Positions 1 to 5,572 of a stretch of DNA of 5,572 bases are shown one piece after another. The position numbers and the translations under genes are program-made. Source of the stretch: Bacteroidota bacterium. Its GTDB lineage: Bacteria; Bacteroidota; Ignavibacteria; SZUA-365. Numbering within the stretch: the stretch's first letter is position 1; each line of letters starts with the position of its first letter. Location: assembly GCA_018224345.1 (NCBI GenBank), contig JAGTUW010000338.1, positions 1 through 5,572 on the forward strand, in the 5' to 3' direction. The notes below the pieces were generated by a model. That model was not told where the DNA came from, did not search any database, and saw only the letters and a list, made by a program, of their open reading frames with translations.

Positions 1-1
1 C

Positions 2-715
2 ATTCTGGCCGACATGATAGATCAGGCCGTTACGGAGTTGCTGCAGATACAGGAAGTGGAAGCGGCATGGCGGAGACTGATCAGGCCATCGGACATCGTC
101 GGAATCAAGACCAATGTCTGGAAATACCTGCGCACACCGGTCGAACTGGAAGACATCGTGCACGAGCGCATCACCGGTACCGGCGTCCCCGCCGGAAACA
201 TCGCGACAGATGACCGGGGTGTCTATTCCAATCCGGCGTTCCGCCGTGCCACGGCACTGATCAATATGCGTCCTTTGCGCACGCATCATTGGTCAGGCCT
301 CGGGACACTGATCAAGAATTACATCATGTTCATCAATCAGCCCGCAGATTATCACGGTGACTCCTGCGCCGATCTCGCATCCATATGGAAACTGCCGCAT
401 GTCGCAGGCAGGACGCGTCTCAACGTACTGGTCATGCTCACGCCGTTGTTTCACGGCAGCGGGCCGCATCACTTCAATCCCGAATACATCTGGCGGTACA
501 ACGGCCTGCTGGTCGGCACCGATCCCGTCGCCGTCGATGCCGTGGGCGCACGCATCATCGAGGCCCGGCGACGCGAATATTTCGGGGAAGACCGTCCCAT
601 CAGTCCCCCGCCGAAACACATACAGCTCGCCGAGACCCGGCACAAGCTCGGTATCGCCGACCCGAAGCGCATCGAACTGATTCGCCTCGGCTGGCGCGAC
701 GGGGAGTTGATCTGA
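2..715 (+). CDS. DUF362 domain-containing protein, 5'-truncated by the window edge
   Basis: C-terminal part of a DUF362-family protein; the biochemical role of this family is not established. The frame is open to the first bases of the window (I-L-A-D before the first visible Met at 14). That Met lies inside conserved family sequence, so the true start is almost certainly upstream and Met14 should not be taken as the N-terminus. Numbering from Met14, family-like blocks are PSDIVGIKTN (25-34), a RTHHWSGLGTLIKNY stretch (89-103), the strongly conserved GLLVGTDPVAVDAVG (164-178), and a C-terminal HIQLAE...GIADPKRIELI block (202-223). No 4Fe-4S ferredoxin cysteine motif, carried by some DUF362 proteins, is seen; there is one Cys (118). 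Many relatives have a Tat signal at the N-terminus, which would lie outside the window. The gene converges on the Moco operon, so no shared transcript is expected. The family call is from recognition of these blocks, not from a search. Confidence 0.8.
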   Translation: MLADMIDQAVTELLQIQEVEAAWRRLIRPSDIVGIKTNVWKYLRTPVELEDIVHERITGTGVPAGNIATDDRGVYSNPAFRRATALINMRPLRTHHWSGLGTLIKNYIMFINQPADYHGDSCADLASIWKLPHVAGRTRLNVLVMLTPLFHGSGPHHFNPEYIWRYNGLLVGTDPVAVDAVGARIIEARRREYFGEDRPISPPPKHIQLAETRHKLGIADPKRIELIRLGWRDGELI

Positions 716-994
716 AAGAACAAACGCGCGCGATGCCGCATCGCTATCCGTGATACGACTCTGTTCAGCAAATCTGGCATCTTCAGAGTTTTGCACCCGG
801 CATGCTCACCCGATGCCGGCGCCGTCACCGACAGAATGACGACCTGCATCCCGGGAGTTTCTACACTCCGATGGATTCTTCTTCCACAGCCGGAATGCTT
901 GCGCAGCAGTTTGCCGCGCGACAGCGGCAGGCATACAGAGGGAGCCGCCCGAAATATCCCGGCCGTATCCTGCCGGGGTGGAGCCGAGAGCCGT
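716..994. other. Convergent intergenic spacer, no convincing gene
   Basis: This 279-base stretch separates the stop of the plus-strand DUF362 gene from the stop of the minus-strand TSUP permease gene. Open frames crossing it have no conserved-looking protein sequence and mostly run into the flanking genes as shadows. It contains short perfect palindromes: 730-735/739-744 (6 bp, 3-base loop), 797-803/813-819 (7 bp, 9-base loop), 912-917/924-929 (6 bp, 6-base loop) and 958-963/972-977 (6 bp, 8-base loop). None is followed by a real T-tract on either strand. They may help end transcription from both sides, but chance palindromes are expected in GC-rich DNA. I see no tRNA, promoter or repeat here. 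Confidence 0.6.
958..977 (-). terminator. Possible weak terminator hairpin after the Moco operon
   Basis: On the minus strand the arms CCCGGC and GCCGGG form a perfect 6-bp GC-only stem with an 8-base loop, about 17 bases past the TAA stop of the TSUP permease gene. The sequence after it on the minus strand is ATATTTC, which is only a poor U-tract. Position and GC content fit an operon end, but the tail is too weak for a confident Rho-independent call. Confidence 0.25.
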
Positions 995-1750
995 TTACAC
1001 GAGTGCAGTACCGATGAGTTTGCTCCCGGCAAGAATGAGCACGACAGCGAGCACAGCGCGTATCGTTTGCGGCGCCAGCGTACGAGCACCACTGCGCGCA
1101 CCGATATACCCGCCCAGCAGCACGGCGACAATGAGCAAGGGAGCAAATGTCACCGTCGTGTCCGCACGCAGGAGATGTCCCGACAATCCGGCCATGGAAT
1201 TGACGACGATGAACGCGCTGGATATCGCCGCCGTCTGCCGCGCATCCGCCCAGCGGATCAGCAACAGAAACGGACTCAGAAACACACCCCCGCCGATGCC
1301 GATCATACCGGCCAGCAGTCCGAGGACGGCGCCGACCGGCAGCGCGATCTTCCAGAAGCGGGGACGTTCCGGCGGTGAGGGCTTCACCGCCAACGGACGG
1401 AAGAAAAGAATCCGCCAGGCGGAAAACAGCAGGGCCAGACCGAGGAGTATGGAAAACACGACACGGTCGACGGTGATCATGCCACCAATGAAGGCGGCGG
1501 GAATGGAAATGAGAATAAACGGCAGAAGCAGATCGATGCGAAAGTATCCTTCGCGGTAGAATTGCCGGAAGCCGGTGGACGCCACGAGAATGTTCAGTAT
1601 CAGCACGACAGGGACGATGTCAGGGGAAGCGATACCCAGAATGGCGAACAGGGCCAGGTAACCCGAAGCGCCGCCGTGTCCGACGGACGCGTACATTGCG
1701 GCAACGAGCATGAACAACGGCAGGACTTCATAACCCGGTAATGCTCCCAT
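995..1750 (-). CDS. TauE/SafE (TSUP) family sulfite-exporter-like permease
   Basis: Predicted integral inner-membrane transporter of 251 residues, a normal length for the TSUP (formerly DUF81) family, whose characterised members move sulfite, sulfoacetate or other small sulfur-containing or organic anions. About eight hydrophobic segments are visible, near residues 9-22, 30-56, 74-92, 97-116, 134-160, 175-193, 201-219 and 230-248. The family's two-fold repeat shows as VGHGGASGYLAL (23-34) and the canonical GIGGGVFLSPFL (151-162); the first copy is divergent. The frame extends 15 codons further upstream into the MOSC gene, but I choose ATG 1750: it follows the MOSC stop after one base and has GGAG at 1757-1760, six bases upstream. 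It is the last gene of the operon. Substrate is unknown. Export of sulfite, or import or export of another oxyanion linked to Moco enzymes, is inference from context only. Confidence 0.85.
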   Translation of the reverse strand: MGALPGYEVLPLFMLVAAMYASVGHGGASGYLALFAILGIASPDIVPVVLILNILVASTGFRQFYREGYFRIDLLLPFILISIPAAFIGGMITVDRVVFSILLGLALLFSAWRILFFRPLAVKPSPPERPRFWKIALPVGAVLGLLAGMIGIGGGVFLSPFLLLIRWADARQTAAISSAFIVVNSMAGLSGHLLRADTTVTFAPLLIVAVLLGGYIGARSGARTLAPQTIRAVLAVVLILAGSKLIGTALV

Positions 1751-1751
1751 G

Positions 1752-2198
1752 CTACACTCCGCAGACCTGTACGGGATCTCCGACGGAGATAGCACCGCCT
1801 TCGAGCACGCGTGCGAATATGCCCTCCCGCGGCATCACGCAGTCACCGGCAGCATAGTAAATCGCACAACGTGCATGACATTCCTTGCCGATCTGCGTGA
1901 CCTCGAGCAGCGTCGGTCCGATGCGCAATCTGCTGCCGATTGCCAGCGTCGGCAACGTAATGAATTGCGTGGTGATGTTCTCGGCAAATGCGCCGGGACG
2001 CACCTTCACCCCCTTTGCATACATACTCTCTATGCTTTCCATGGCCAGCAGACTTACCTGCCGGTGCCAGTCTCCTGCATGCGCATCACCGCTTATGCCC
2101 CAGTTCTCGACCAGCGTGACCCGATCGACATTTTCCTTTGGTATCCCTCGTTCAGAGCTGAGGGAGAGAGCAACGACAGATGCATCCCGGGAATTCAT
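1752..2198 (-). CDS. Stand-alone MOSC-domain protein
   Basis: MOSC (Moco sulfurase C-terminal) domains bind Moco or related ligands; in characterised multidomain proteins (Moco sulfurase, mARC, YiiM) they handle the cofactor or use it for catalysis. This 148-residue protein is essentially the domain alone, probably cytosolic, with no PLP-dependent desulfurase domain attached. Blocks seen: GISGDAHAGDWHRQVSLLA (34-52), RPGAFAENI (67-75), and IGKECHARCAIYYAAGDC (103-120) followed by VMPREGIFARVLEGG (121-135). Cys107 in the ECH motif is the expected conserved MOSC cysteine. The frame is open 18 codons further up (to 2252), but that part encodes a non-conserved tail inside moeA. ATG 2198 shares its A with the moeA TGA (TGATG), a typical coupled start, and gives the usual domain length; ATG 2210 is a weaker alternative. 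Similar small MOSC proteins, or MogA-MOSC fusions, occur beside Moco genes in other bacteria. Exact role is unproven. Confidence 0.85.
   Translation of the reverse strand: MNSRDASVVALSLSSERGIPKENVDRVTLVENWGISGDAHAGDWHRQVSLLAMESIESMYAKGVKVRPGAFAENITTQFITLPTLAIGSRLRIGPTLLEVTQIGKECHARCAIYYAAGDCVMPREGIFARVLEGGAISVGDPVQVCGV
1757..1760 (-). promoter_or_regulatory. Ribosome binding site that decides the permease start
   Basis: GGAG on the minus strand lies inside the last codons of the MOSC gene, six bases before ATG 1750. It supports the 251-residue start over the longer frame. Confidence 0.6.
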
Positions 2199-3418
2199 CA
2201 ATATGTCCATTGTAAAAGTGAAACTGTTACAAGCTGGTTTTCCGGGAGACATATCGTGTCAGCCGGAAAATGGATAAGCGCATTTGCTTCGGTCATTCCG
2301 CTCAGCATATGCGAATGCTGCGCTTTGTGTGGGGAAACAAGCAGTTCACCTTTCGGGCCGTTGGAGAGCGCCGCACGGACAAATTCACAGCGGCCTGCTT
2401 TTTTTCGAACTTCCCTGGTGAGTACAGCCTGAAAAAGTGTCTCTGTTTCCTGCTCCCGTCCTGTCATGATGGAGAGAGCAGTTCGCACGAAGAAGTGAAA
2501 AGAAAGCAATGCAGCGACAGGATTGCCGGGCAACCCGAAAATCAGCGTTTTTCCCTTCTTCCCGAAAAAGTTCGGTTTGCCGGGTTTCATTGCCACGGTC
2601 CAGAATATTTCACGGATACCGAGTGTATCCGAAACATCACGCACAAAATCGTAGTCGCCTACAGACACACCTCCGACAGTGATGAGGATGTCGGAATTCA
2701 TCAGTCCGGCGGACATTGCGGCACGGAGCGCTTCGGGATCATCGTCGACACGATGTATTGACATGGGTTCAATGCCACACCCGGCCAGCGCCGCTGCGAT
2801 GGATGGCGAGTTTGAATCGATTATCTCACCCTTCCCCGGACGTTCCCCCGAAGGGCGAAGTTCACTCCCCGTGACGATGACCGATACCCGTGGCATTCGT
2901 GTAACGCGTACGGAACGGAGGCCCATGGCCGCCATCAAGCCATGCACGGGTGGTGTCACGCGTGTCCCTTTCTTCAGGACAGTATCATTACGTGAAAATT
3001 CTTCGCCTTTTCGCCGGACGTTTTCACCCGGCTTCACCTCGCGATCGATGAGTATGACTCCCTGTTCCTGACGCACATGTTCCTGCATGATGACCGAATC
3101 GGTACCGGGGGGTAACATCGCTCCGGTAAAAATACGGAGCGCCTGTTGTTGTCCGGCCCGGAGGCGGTAAGCATCACCGGCACGAATGGTTGCAATTACG
3201 GGGAGGGTGACCGGGACACCATGGCTTGCATGCTTCGTCTGCACACTCGAAAGTGCATACCCATCAACGGCGGAGGAATCGAAGCGTGGCATCGGTGAGC
3301 GGGCACGGATATCGACAGCCAGCACACGTCCGTCTGTTTTCTCCAGGGCAACGGATTCAGTCGAGAGACGGAAACAGTGCTGACGGATCAAATCGCGAGC
3401 TGTCTCAAACGGAATCAT
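2198..3418 (-). CDS. moeA: Molybdopterin molybdenumtransferase MoeA
   Basis: Inserts molybdate into adenylylated molybdopterin, releasing AMP and giving Mo-molybdopterin, in the cytosol. At 406 residues it has the full family length. Visible motifs in order: PRFDSSAVDGYAL (44-56, Asp52 matching the SAMDGYA aspartate of E. coli MoeA); GAMLPPGTDSVIMQE (99-113); RRKGEEF (135-141); the MogA-like domain with VTGSEL (182-187) and TVGGVSVGDYDFVRD (247-261); then MKPGKPNFFG (277-286) and GLPGNPVAAL (295-304). Residues about 325-406 form the C-terminal MoeA domain IV. ATG 3418 overlaps the stop of the upstream fusion gene as ATGA and has a strong GGAGGAGGA Shine-Dalgarno sequence eight bases upstream. 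Its stop overlaps the MOSC start (TGATG). The preceding MogA domain would supply its substrate. Nothing is truncated or broken. Confidence 0.96.
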   Translation of the reverse strand: MIPFETARDLIRQHCFRLSTESVALEKTDGRVLAVDIRARSPMPRFDSSAVDGYALSSVQTKHASHGVPVTLPVIATIRAGDAYRLRAGQQQALRIFTGAMLPPGTDSVIMQEHVRQEQGVILIDREVKPGENVRRKGEEFSRNDTVLKKGTRVTPPVHGLMAAMGLRSVRVTRMPRVSVIVTGSELRPSGERPGKGEIIDSNSPSIAAALAGCGIEPMSIHRVDDDPEALRAAMSAGLMNSDILITVGGVSVGDYDFVRDVSDTLGIREIFWTVAMKPGKPNFFGKKGKTLIFGLPGNPVAALLSFHFFVRTALSIMTGREQETETLFQAVLTREVRKKAGRCEFVRAALSNGPKGELLVSPHKAQHSHMLSGMTEANALIHFPADTICLPENQLVTVSLLQWTY

Positions 3419-4329
3419 GTCTCATGTCCTCCTCCCCGAATCATTTTGAACGCGTGGAGTACTCCGGGGAACAGTGCGTCGAGGGAGTCGGCGACACCTT
3501 TTTTCGAACCCGGGAGATTCACTATCAATGTCGACCCGCGCAGACCGGCCTGCGCCCGTGAAAGCATGGAAAACGGAGTACGTTCCTGTCCGTATGCTCT
3601 GGCTGCCTCGGATATTCCTGGCGCCGGGCGCTCGATGATCTCTGCCATCGCTTCCGGGGTGCAATCCCGCGGACTGAACCCCGTTCCTCCCGTAGTGACG
3701 ACCAGATCGATGCCCTGTTCATCGGCGTAGGAGCGTACGATATCGACAATCTCCATTTTTTCGTCAGGGATGATCCGATAGTCCTCCACATCGACACCTT
3801 CGGATTGCAATCGATCGCAGATCAAACGTCCCGAAGTATCGGATTTTTCCCCGGCGGCGATCGAATCGGACATCACGAGTACGGCCGCACGCAACGGTTT
3901 CGCATAGGGCGTTTTGAATTCGGCCTTGCCCCCTCTTTTCTTCTCGAGCACAATGCTGCCGATCGACATGCTGTCATCGAGCATTTTCATCATGTCGTAC
4001 AACGTCAATGCGGCGATACCCGCAGCGGTGAGGGCTTCCATTTCGACACCGGTGCGATACATTGCCTTGATGGTCACCCGCGTATCTATCCAGGAATCAC
4101 CAAAATCATAATCCACTCCGACAAAATCGACAGGCAGGGGATGACAGTAAGGAATAATATTGCTGGTATTTTTCGCCGCCTGTACGGCAGCGACTTTGGC
4201 AACCTCGAGTGGATTCCCCTTCGGGACAGCGTTATCGAGGATACGCGCGATAGTGGCGGGGCTGAGATTCAATCGGGCGCATGCAATCGCGATGCGCAAT
4301 GAACGTGGTTTTTGTGAAACATCGAGCAT
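3415..4329 (-). CDS. Bifunctional MoaC-MogA/MoaB fusion (cPMP synthase + molybdopterin adenylyltransferase)
   Basis: One 304-residue frame joins two Moco enzymes. Residues about 1-130 are MoaC, which turns 3',8-cyclo-7,8-dihydro-GTP into cPMP: KGNPLEVAK (37-45, Lys37), YCHPLP (61-66, His63), GVEMEALTAA (94-103) and LYDMMK (110-115, Asp112 and Lys115), matching the catalytic Lys/His/Asp/Lys set of MoaC. A charged linker (about 128-145) leads to a MogA/MoaB domain (146-304), which adenylylates molybdopterin: VLVMSDS (150-156), VTTGGTGFSPRDCTPEAM (211-228, with the conserved Asp222), SMLSRAQAGLRG (254-265) and NLPGSKKGV (271-279). Such fusions are known in Bacteroidota and relatives. The frame can be extended to a TTG at 4347 overlapping moaA. 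ATG 4329 is preferred because it follows the moaA TAA after one base, has GGTGGA four bases before the stop-start junction ends, and yields the usual MoaC start. The stop overlaps moeA (ATGA). Confidence 0.93.
   Translation of the reverse strand: MLDVSQKPRSLRIAIACARLNLSPATIARILDNAVPKGNPLEVAKVAAVQAAKNTSNIIPYCHPLPVDFVGVDYDFGDSWIDTRVTIKAMYRTGVEMEALTAAGIAALTLYDMMKMLDDSMSIGSIVLEKKRGGKAEFKTPYAKPLRAAVLVMSDSIAAGEKSDTSGRLICDRLQSEGVDVEDYRIIPDEKMEIVDIVRSYADEQGIDLVVTTGGTGFSPRDCTPEAMAEIIERPAPGISEAARAYGQERTPFSMLSRAQAGLRGSTLIVNLPGSKKGVADSLDALFPGVLHAFKMIRGGGHET
3427..3435 (-). promoter_or_regulatory. Strong Shine-Dalgarno sequence for moeA
   Basis: GGAGGAGGA on the minus strand lies in the last codons of the moaC-mogA fusion, eight bases before ATG 3418. 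It is the best ribosome binding site in the window. Together with the ATGA overlap it fixes the moeA start and suggests initiation that does not depend wholly on coupling. Confidence 0.75.
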
Positions 4330-4330
4330 A

Positions 4331-5398
4331 TTATCCACCAATTTCAATCATGGAACGGTTCTCTGCAGCCACAAGCTGTTCAACAGGCGCATGTGTCGCA
4401 GGTTTTTGCGCAACGACCGCACGGATCAATGTTTCGATACAGTCATCTCCATTGCCCGTACGCAACGCGCTTCGAAGATTCGTTTCCGCCGGATGGAACA
4501 AACAGGACTTGAGCGAACCATCGGCTGTGAGCCGCAGGCGATTGCAGTCGTCACAGAAATGCTCCGTCATGGACGTGATAAATCCGATCGTTCCGGACCA
4601 CCCCTTCAGCCGGTATTCGCGGGCCACACCGCTGTCGTCGTAACAGCGTTCCGCCGATGACCAGTCATAGACGCGCGCAATACGTCGCAGCATTTCATGC
4701 CAGGAAACGAAGGATGCCGTTTCCCATTTATTGGAACGGAACGGCATGTATTCGATGAAACGGACGCTGACAGGATGGGTACGAGCCATGGCGACAAAAT
4801 CGGGAAGTTCGTCATCGTTGACATTGCCCATGACGACGACATTGAGCTTGATTCGCTGAAAACCGACCTTCAATGCCGATTCTATTCCCTTCATGACGGA
4901 AGCAAAAGAAGGTTTCATTGCGATCCGTACAAAGCGATCCGGCCGCAGCGTGTCGAGACTTATATTCAGATGCGTAAGACCGGCATCTCTGAGTTCCTGC
5001 GCATATTTCTCAAGCAGCACACCATTGGTGGTCATACCGAGACTGCGGAGCCCCGACAGTTGCGCCAGTTGACTGACCAGAACGGGAAGGTCTTTGCGCA
5101 CGAGCGGCTCTCCACCTGTCAGACGGATTTTATTCACGCCAAGCGAAGTAAATATCCGTGCGACCCGAATGATTTCCTCGAATGTCAACAATCCCTGTAC
5201 ATGTGGCAGGTCGTCGTATGCCGCCCCGAAAGCGGGGAAAGCGGATCCGGCCGGGTGTTCACCGTCAACGGATGCGCTGTCATGCCTGCGGGAATCACCG
5301 GGCGGCATGCAATACATGCATCGCAGGTTGCAGCGATCCGTCACCGAAATACGCAAATAGTTGTGTATTCGTCCGAACGGGTCTGTGAGGGATTTCAT
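4331..5398 (-). CDS. moaA: GTP 3',8-cyclase MoaA (radical SAM)
   Basis: First enzyme of Moco synthesis: converts GTP to 3',8-cyclo-7,8-dihydro-GTP with two 4Fe-4S clusters in the cytosol. The N-terminal SAM cluster motif is C23-x3-C27-x2-C30 (DRCNLRCMYC). The SAM-binding LTGGEP is at 93-98, followed by TTNGVLL (123-129) and LNISLDTL (144-151). The C-terminal cluster motif is C282-x2-C285-x13-C299 with the GTP-contacting NRLRL (286-290). The protein ends in Gly-Gly, the conserved catalytic tail. At 355 residues it is some 25 longer than E. coli MoaA; the excess is a hydrophilic insert between residues about 35 and 69. ATG 5398 fits the family N-terminus; the frame upstream is open but has no ATG, GTG or TTG. 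A modest GGAAAG lies four bases before the ATG. The start overlaps the stop of a 38-codon ORF (ATGA), and the stop precedes the fusion gene by one base. Confidence 0.96.
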   Translation of the reverse strand: MKSLTDPFGRIHNYLRISVTDRCNLRCMYCMPPGDSRRHDSASVDGEHPAGSAFPAFGAAYDDLPHVQGLLTFEEIIRVARIFTSLGVNKIRLTGGEPLVRKDLPVLVSQLAQLSGLRSLGMTTNGVLLEKYAQELRDAGLTHLNISLDTLRPDRFVRIAMKPSFASVMKGIESALKVGFQRIKLNVVVMGNVNDDELPDFVAMARTHPVSVRFIEYMPFRSNKWETASFVSWHEMLRRIARVYDWSSAERCYDDSGVAREYRLKGWSGTIGFITSMTEHFCDDCNRLRLTADGSLKSCLFHPAETNLRSALRTGNGDDCIETLIRAVVAQKPATHAPVEQLVAAENRSMIEIGG

Positions 5399-5511
5399 TT
5401 TTCTTTCCGTTTCGATACGACGCAGGGAGCTTCCTCGATGATGCGACCGGTACTGCCCCCTTCCGCTGATGACAGATTTGCAGACAGCGTGGAAGAAGGA
5501 TGTCGCGTCAT
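5395..5511 (-). CDS. Unrecognised 38-codon ORF coupled to moaA
   Basis: I do not recognise this small ORF. It starts at ATG 5511, which overlaps the stop of the gene upstream (ATGA), and ends in a TGA that overlaps the moaA start (ATGA). An AAGGA sequence lies nine bases before its ATG (5521-5525). The 38-residue product is rich in Ser and Thr in its first half (MTRHPSSTLSANLSS), has one Cys (30) in the segment RIIEEAPCVV, and ends in a basic tail, SKRKEK. There is no signal peptide, membrane segment, CxxC motif, or C-terminal Gly-Gly that would suggest MoaD. Exact four-base overlaps on both sides fit the style of the rest of the operon and argue for translation. It could be a real small protein, a translated spacer that only hands ribosomes to moaA, or a chance frame. 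Confidence 0.45.
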   Translation of the reverse strand: MTRHPSSTLSANLSSAEGGSTGRIIEEAPCVVSKRKEK

Positions 5512-5570
5512 AAAGATTCTTCCTTCGCCATAATGATATTTCGTTCTTCCATGACGAACTGTTCAGTCAC
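5508..5570 (-). CDS. C-terminal end of an upstream operon gene (partial)
   Basis: A minus-strand frame enters from the right window edge and ends at the TGA at 5508-5510. Twenty codons are visible, ending in ...NIIMAKEESL. The tail is too short to identify. Its stop overlaps the start of the 38-codon ORF (ATGA), so it is very probably co-transcribed with the Moco genes. In-frame ATGs at 5552 and 5531 are not credible starts for a gene this short; a start beyond the window is far more likely. Missing Moco functions such as MoaD, MoaE or MobA, or a molybdoenzyme or its partner, are candidates by context only. Confidence 0.5.
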   Translation of the reverse strand: MTEQFVMEERNIIMAKEESL

Positions 5571-5572
5571 CG

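Noticed and set aside
758..792. ACTCTG/CAGAGT arms followed by a short T run as a terminator for the DUF362 gene
   Set aside because: The 6-bp, half-AT stem with a 20-base loop would be very weak, and the T run is only four bases.
293..796. Minus-strand 167-codon frame antisense to the DUF362 gene
   Set aside because: It is a shadow of the DUF362 frame. Its protein sequence shows no family motif, while the plus-strand product has several conserved DUF362 blocks.
797..819. 7-bp palindrome CCGGCAT/ATGCCGG as a bidirectional terminator
   Set aside because: Neither side is followed by a T-tract in the right orientation, and it lies far from both gene ends. It is kept only as a note in the spacer entry.
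802..1017. Plus-strand 71-codon frame in the convergent spacer
   Set aside because: The composition is Arg/Gln/Pro-rich, as in random GC-rich translation. It has no clear ribosome binding site and runs antisense into the end of the permease gene.
4697..5533. Long 278-codon plus-strand frame opposite moaA
   Set aside because: It is antisense to a clear MoaA with intact catalytic cysteines and GG tail. The product has no recognisable domain, so it is a mirror frame.
5398..5566. N-terminal extension of moaA into the upstream open frame
   Set aside because: The frame stays open to a stop at 5567-5569 but has no ATG, GTG or TTG before ATG 5398, which already gives the standard MoaA N-terminus.
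5395..5570. Programmed frameshift joining the upstream gene to the 38-codon ORF
   Set aside because: The junction TCTTTATGA does not match a standard slippery heptamer in the needed phase, and an ATGA stop/start with a Shine-Dalgarno sequence explains it more simply.

Overview
The window holds most of a molybdenum cofactor (Moco) biosynthesis operon on the minus strand. It is read from the right edge leftwards, and it converges on the end of an unrelated plus-strand gene at the left edge. I find no RNA gene, CRISPR array, insertion sequence or other mobile element. Base composition looks even throughout, moderately GC-rich. The MoaC-MogA fusion and the general gene style suggest a member of the Bacteroidota/Chlorobiota/Ignavibacteria group. 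That assignment is inference from architecture only and is of moderate to low confidence.

Layout from left to right: (1) 2-715, plus strand, the C-terminal part of a DUF362-family protein whose start lies outside the window. (2) 716-994, a 279-base convergent spacer with a few short palindromes and no convincing gene. (3) 995-1750, minus strand, a TauE/SafE (TSUP) family membrane permease. (4) 1752-2198, minus, a stand-alone MOSC-domain protein. (5) 2198-3418, minus, MoeA. (6) 3415-4329, minus, a MoaC-MogA/MoaB fusion. (7) 4331-5398, minus, MoaA. (8) 5395-5511, minus, an unrecognised 38-codon ORF. (9) 5508-5570 and beyond, minus, the last 20 codons of an upstream gene.

In transcription order the operon is: unknown gene, small ORF, moaA, moaC-mogA, moeA, MOSC gene, TSUP permease. 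Every junction is either a stop/start overlap (ATGA or TGATG) or a one-base gap, which points to one polycistronic mRNA with translational coupling. The biochemical logic is complete from GTP to cPMP (MoaA, then the MoaC domain) and from molybdopterin to Mo-molybdopterin (the MogA domain, then MoeA). The middle step, molybdopterin synthase (MoaD/MoaE), is not in the window and may lie further upstream. The MOSC protein and the TSUP permease at the 3' end suggest a link to sulfur or to the fate of the finished cofactor, but their substrates cannot be read from sequence.

The pathway itself is known. The points worth a second look are the 38-codon ORF sealed between two ATGA overlaps, an insertion of about 25 residues in MoaA just after its radical-SAM cysteines, and the TSUP permease with a divergent first half-motif inside a Moco operon. 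I see no clear evidence of an undescribed biological system.
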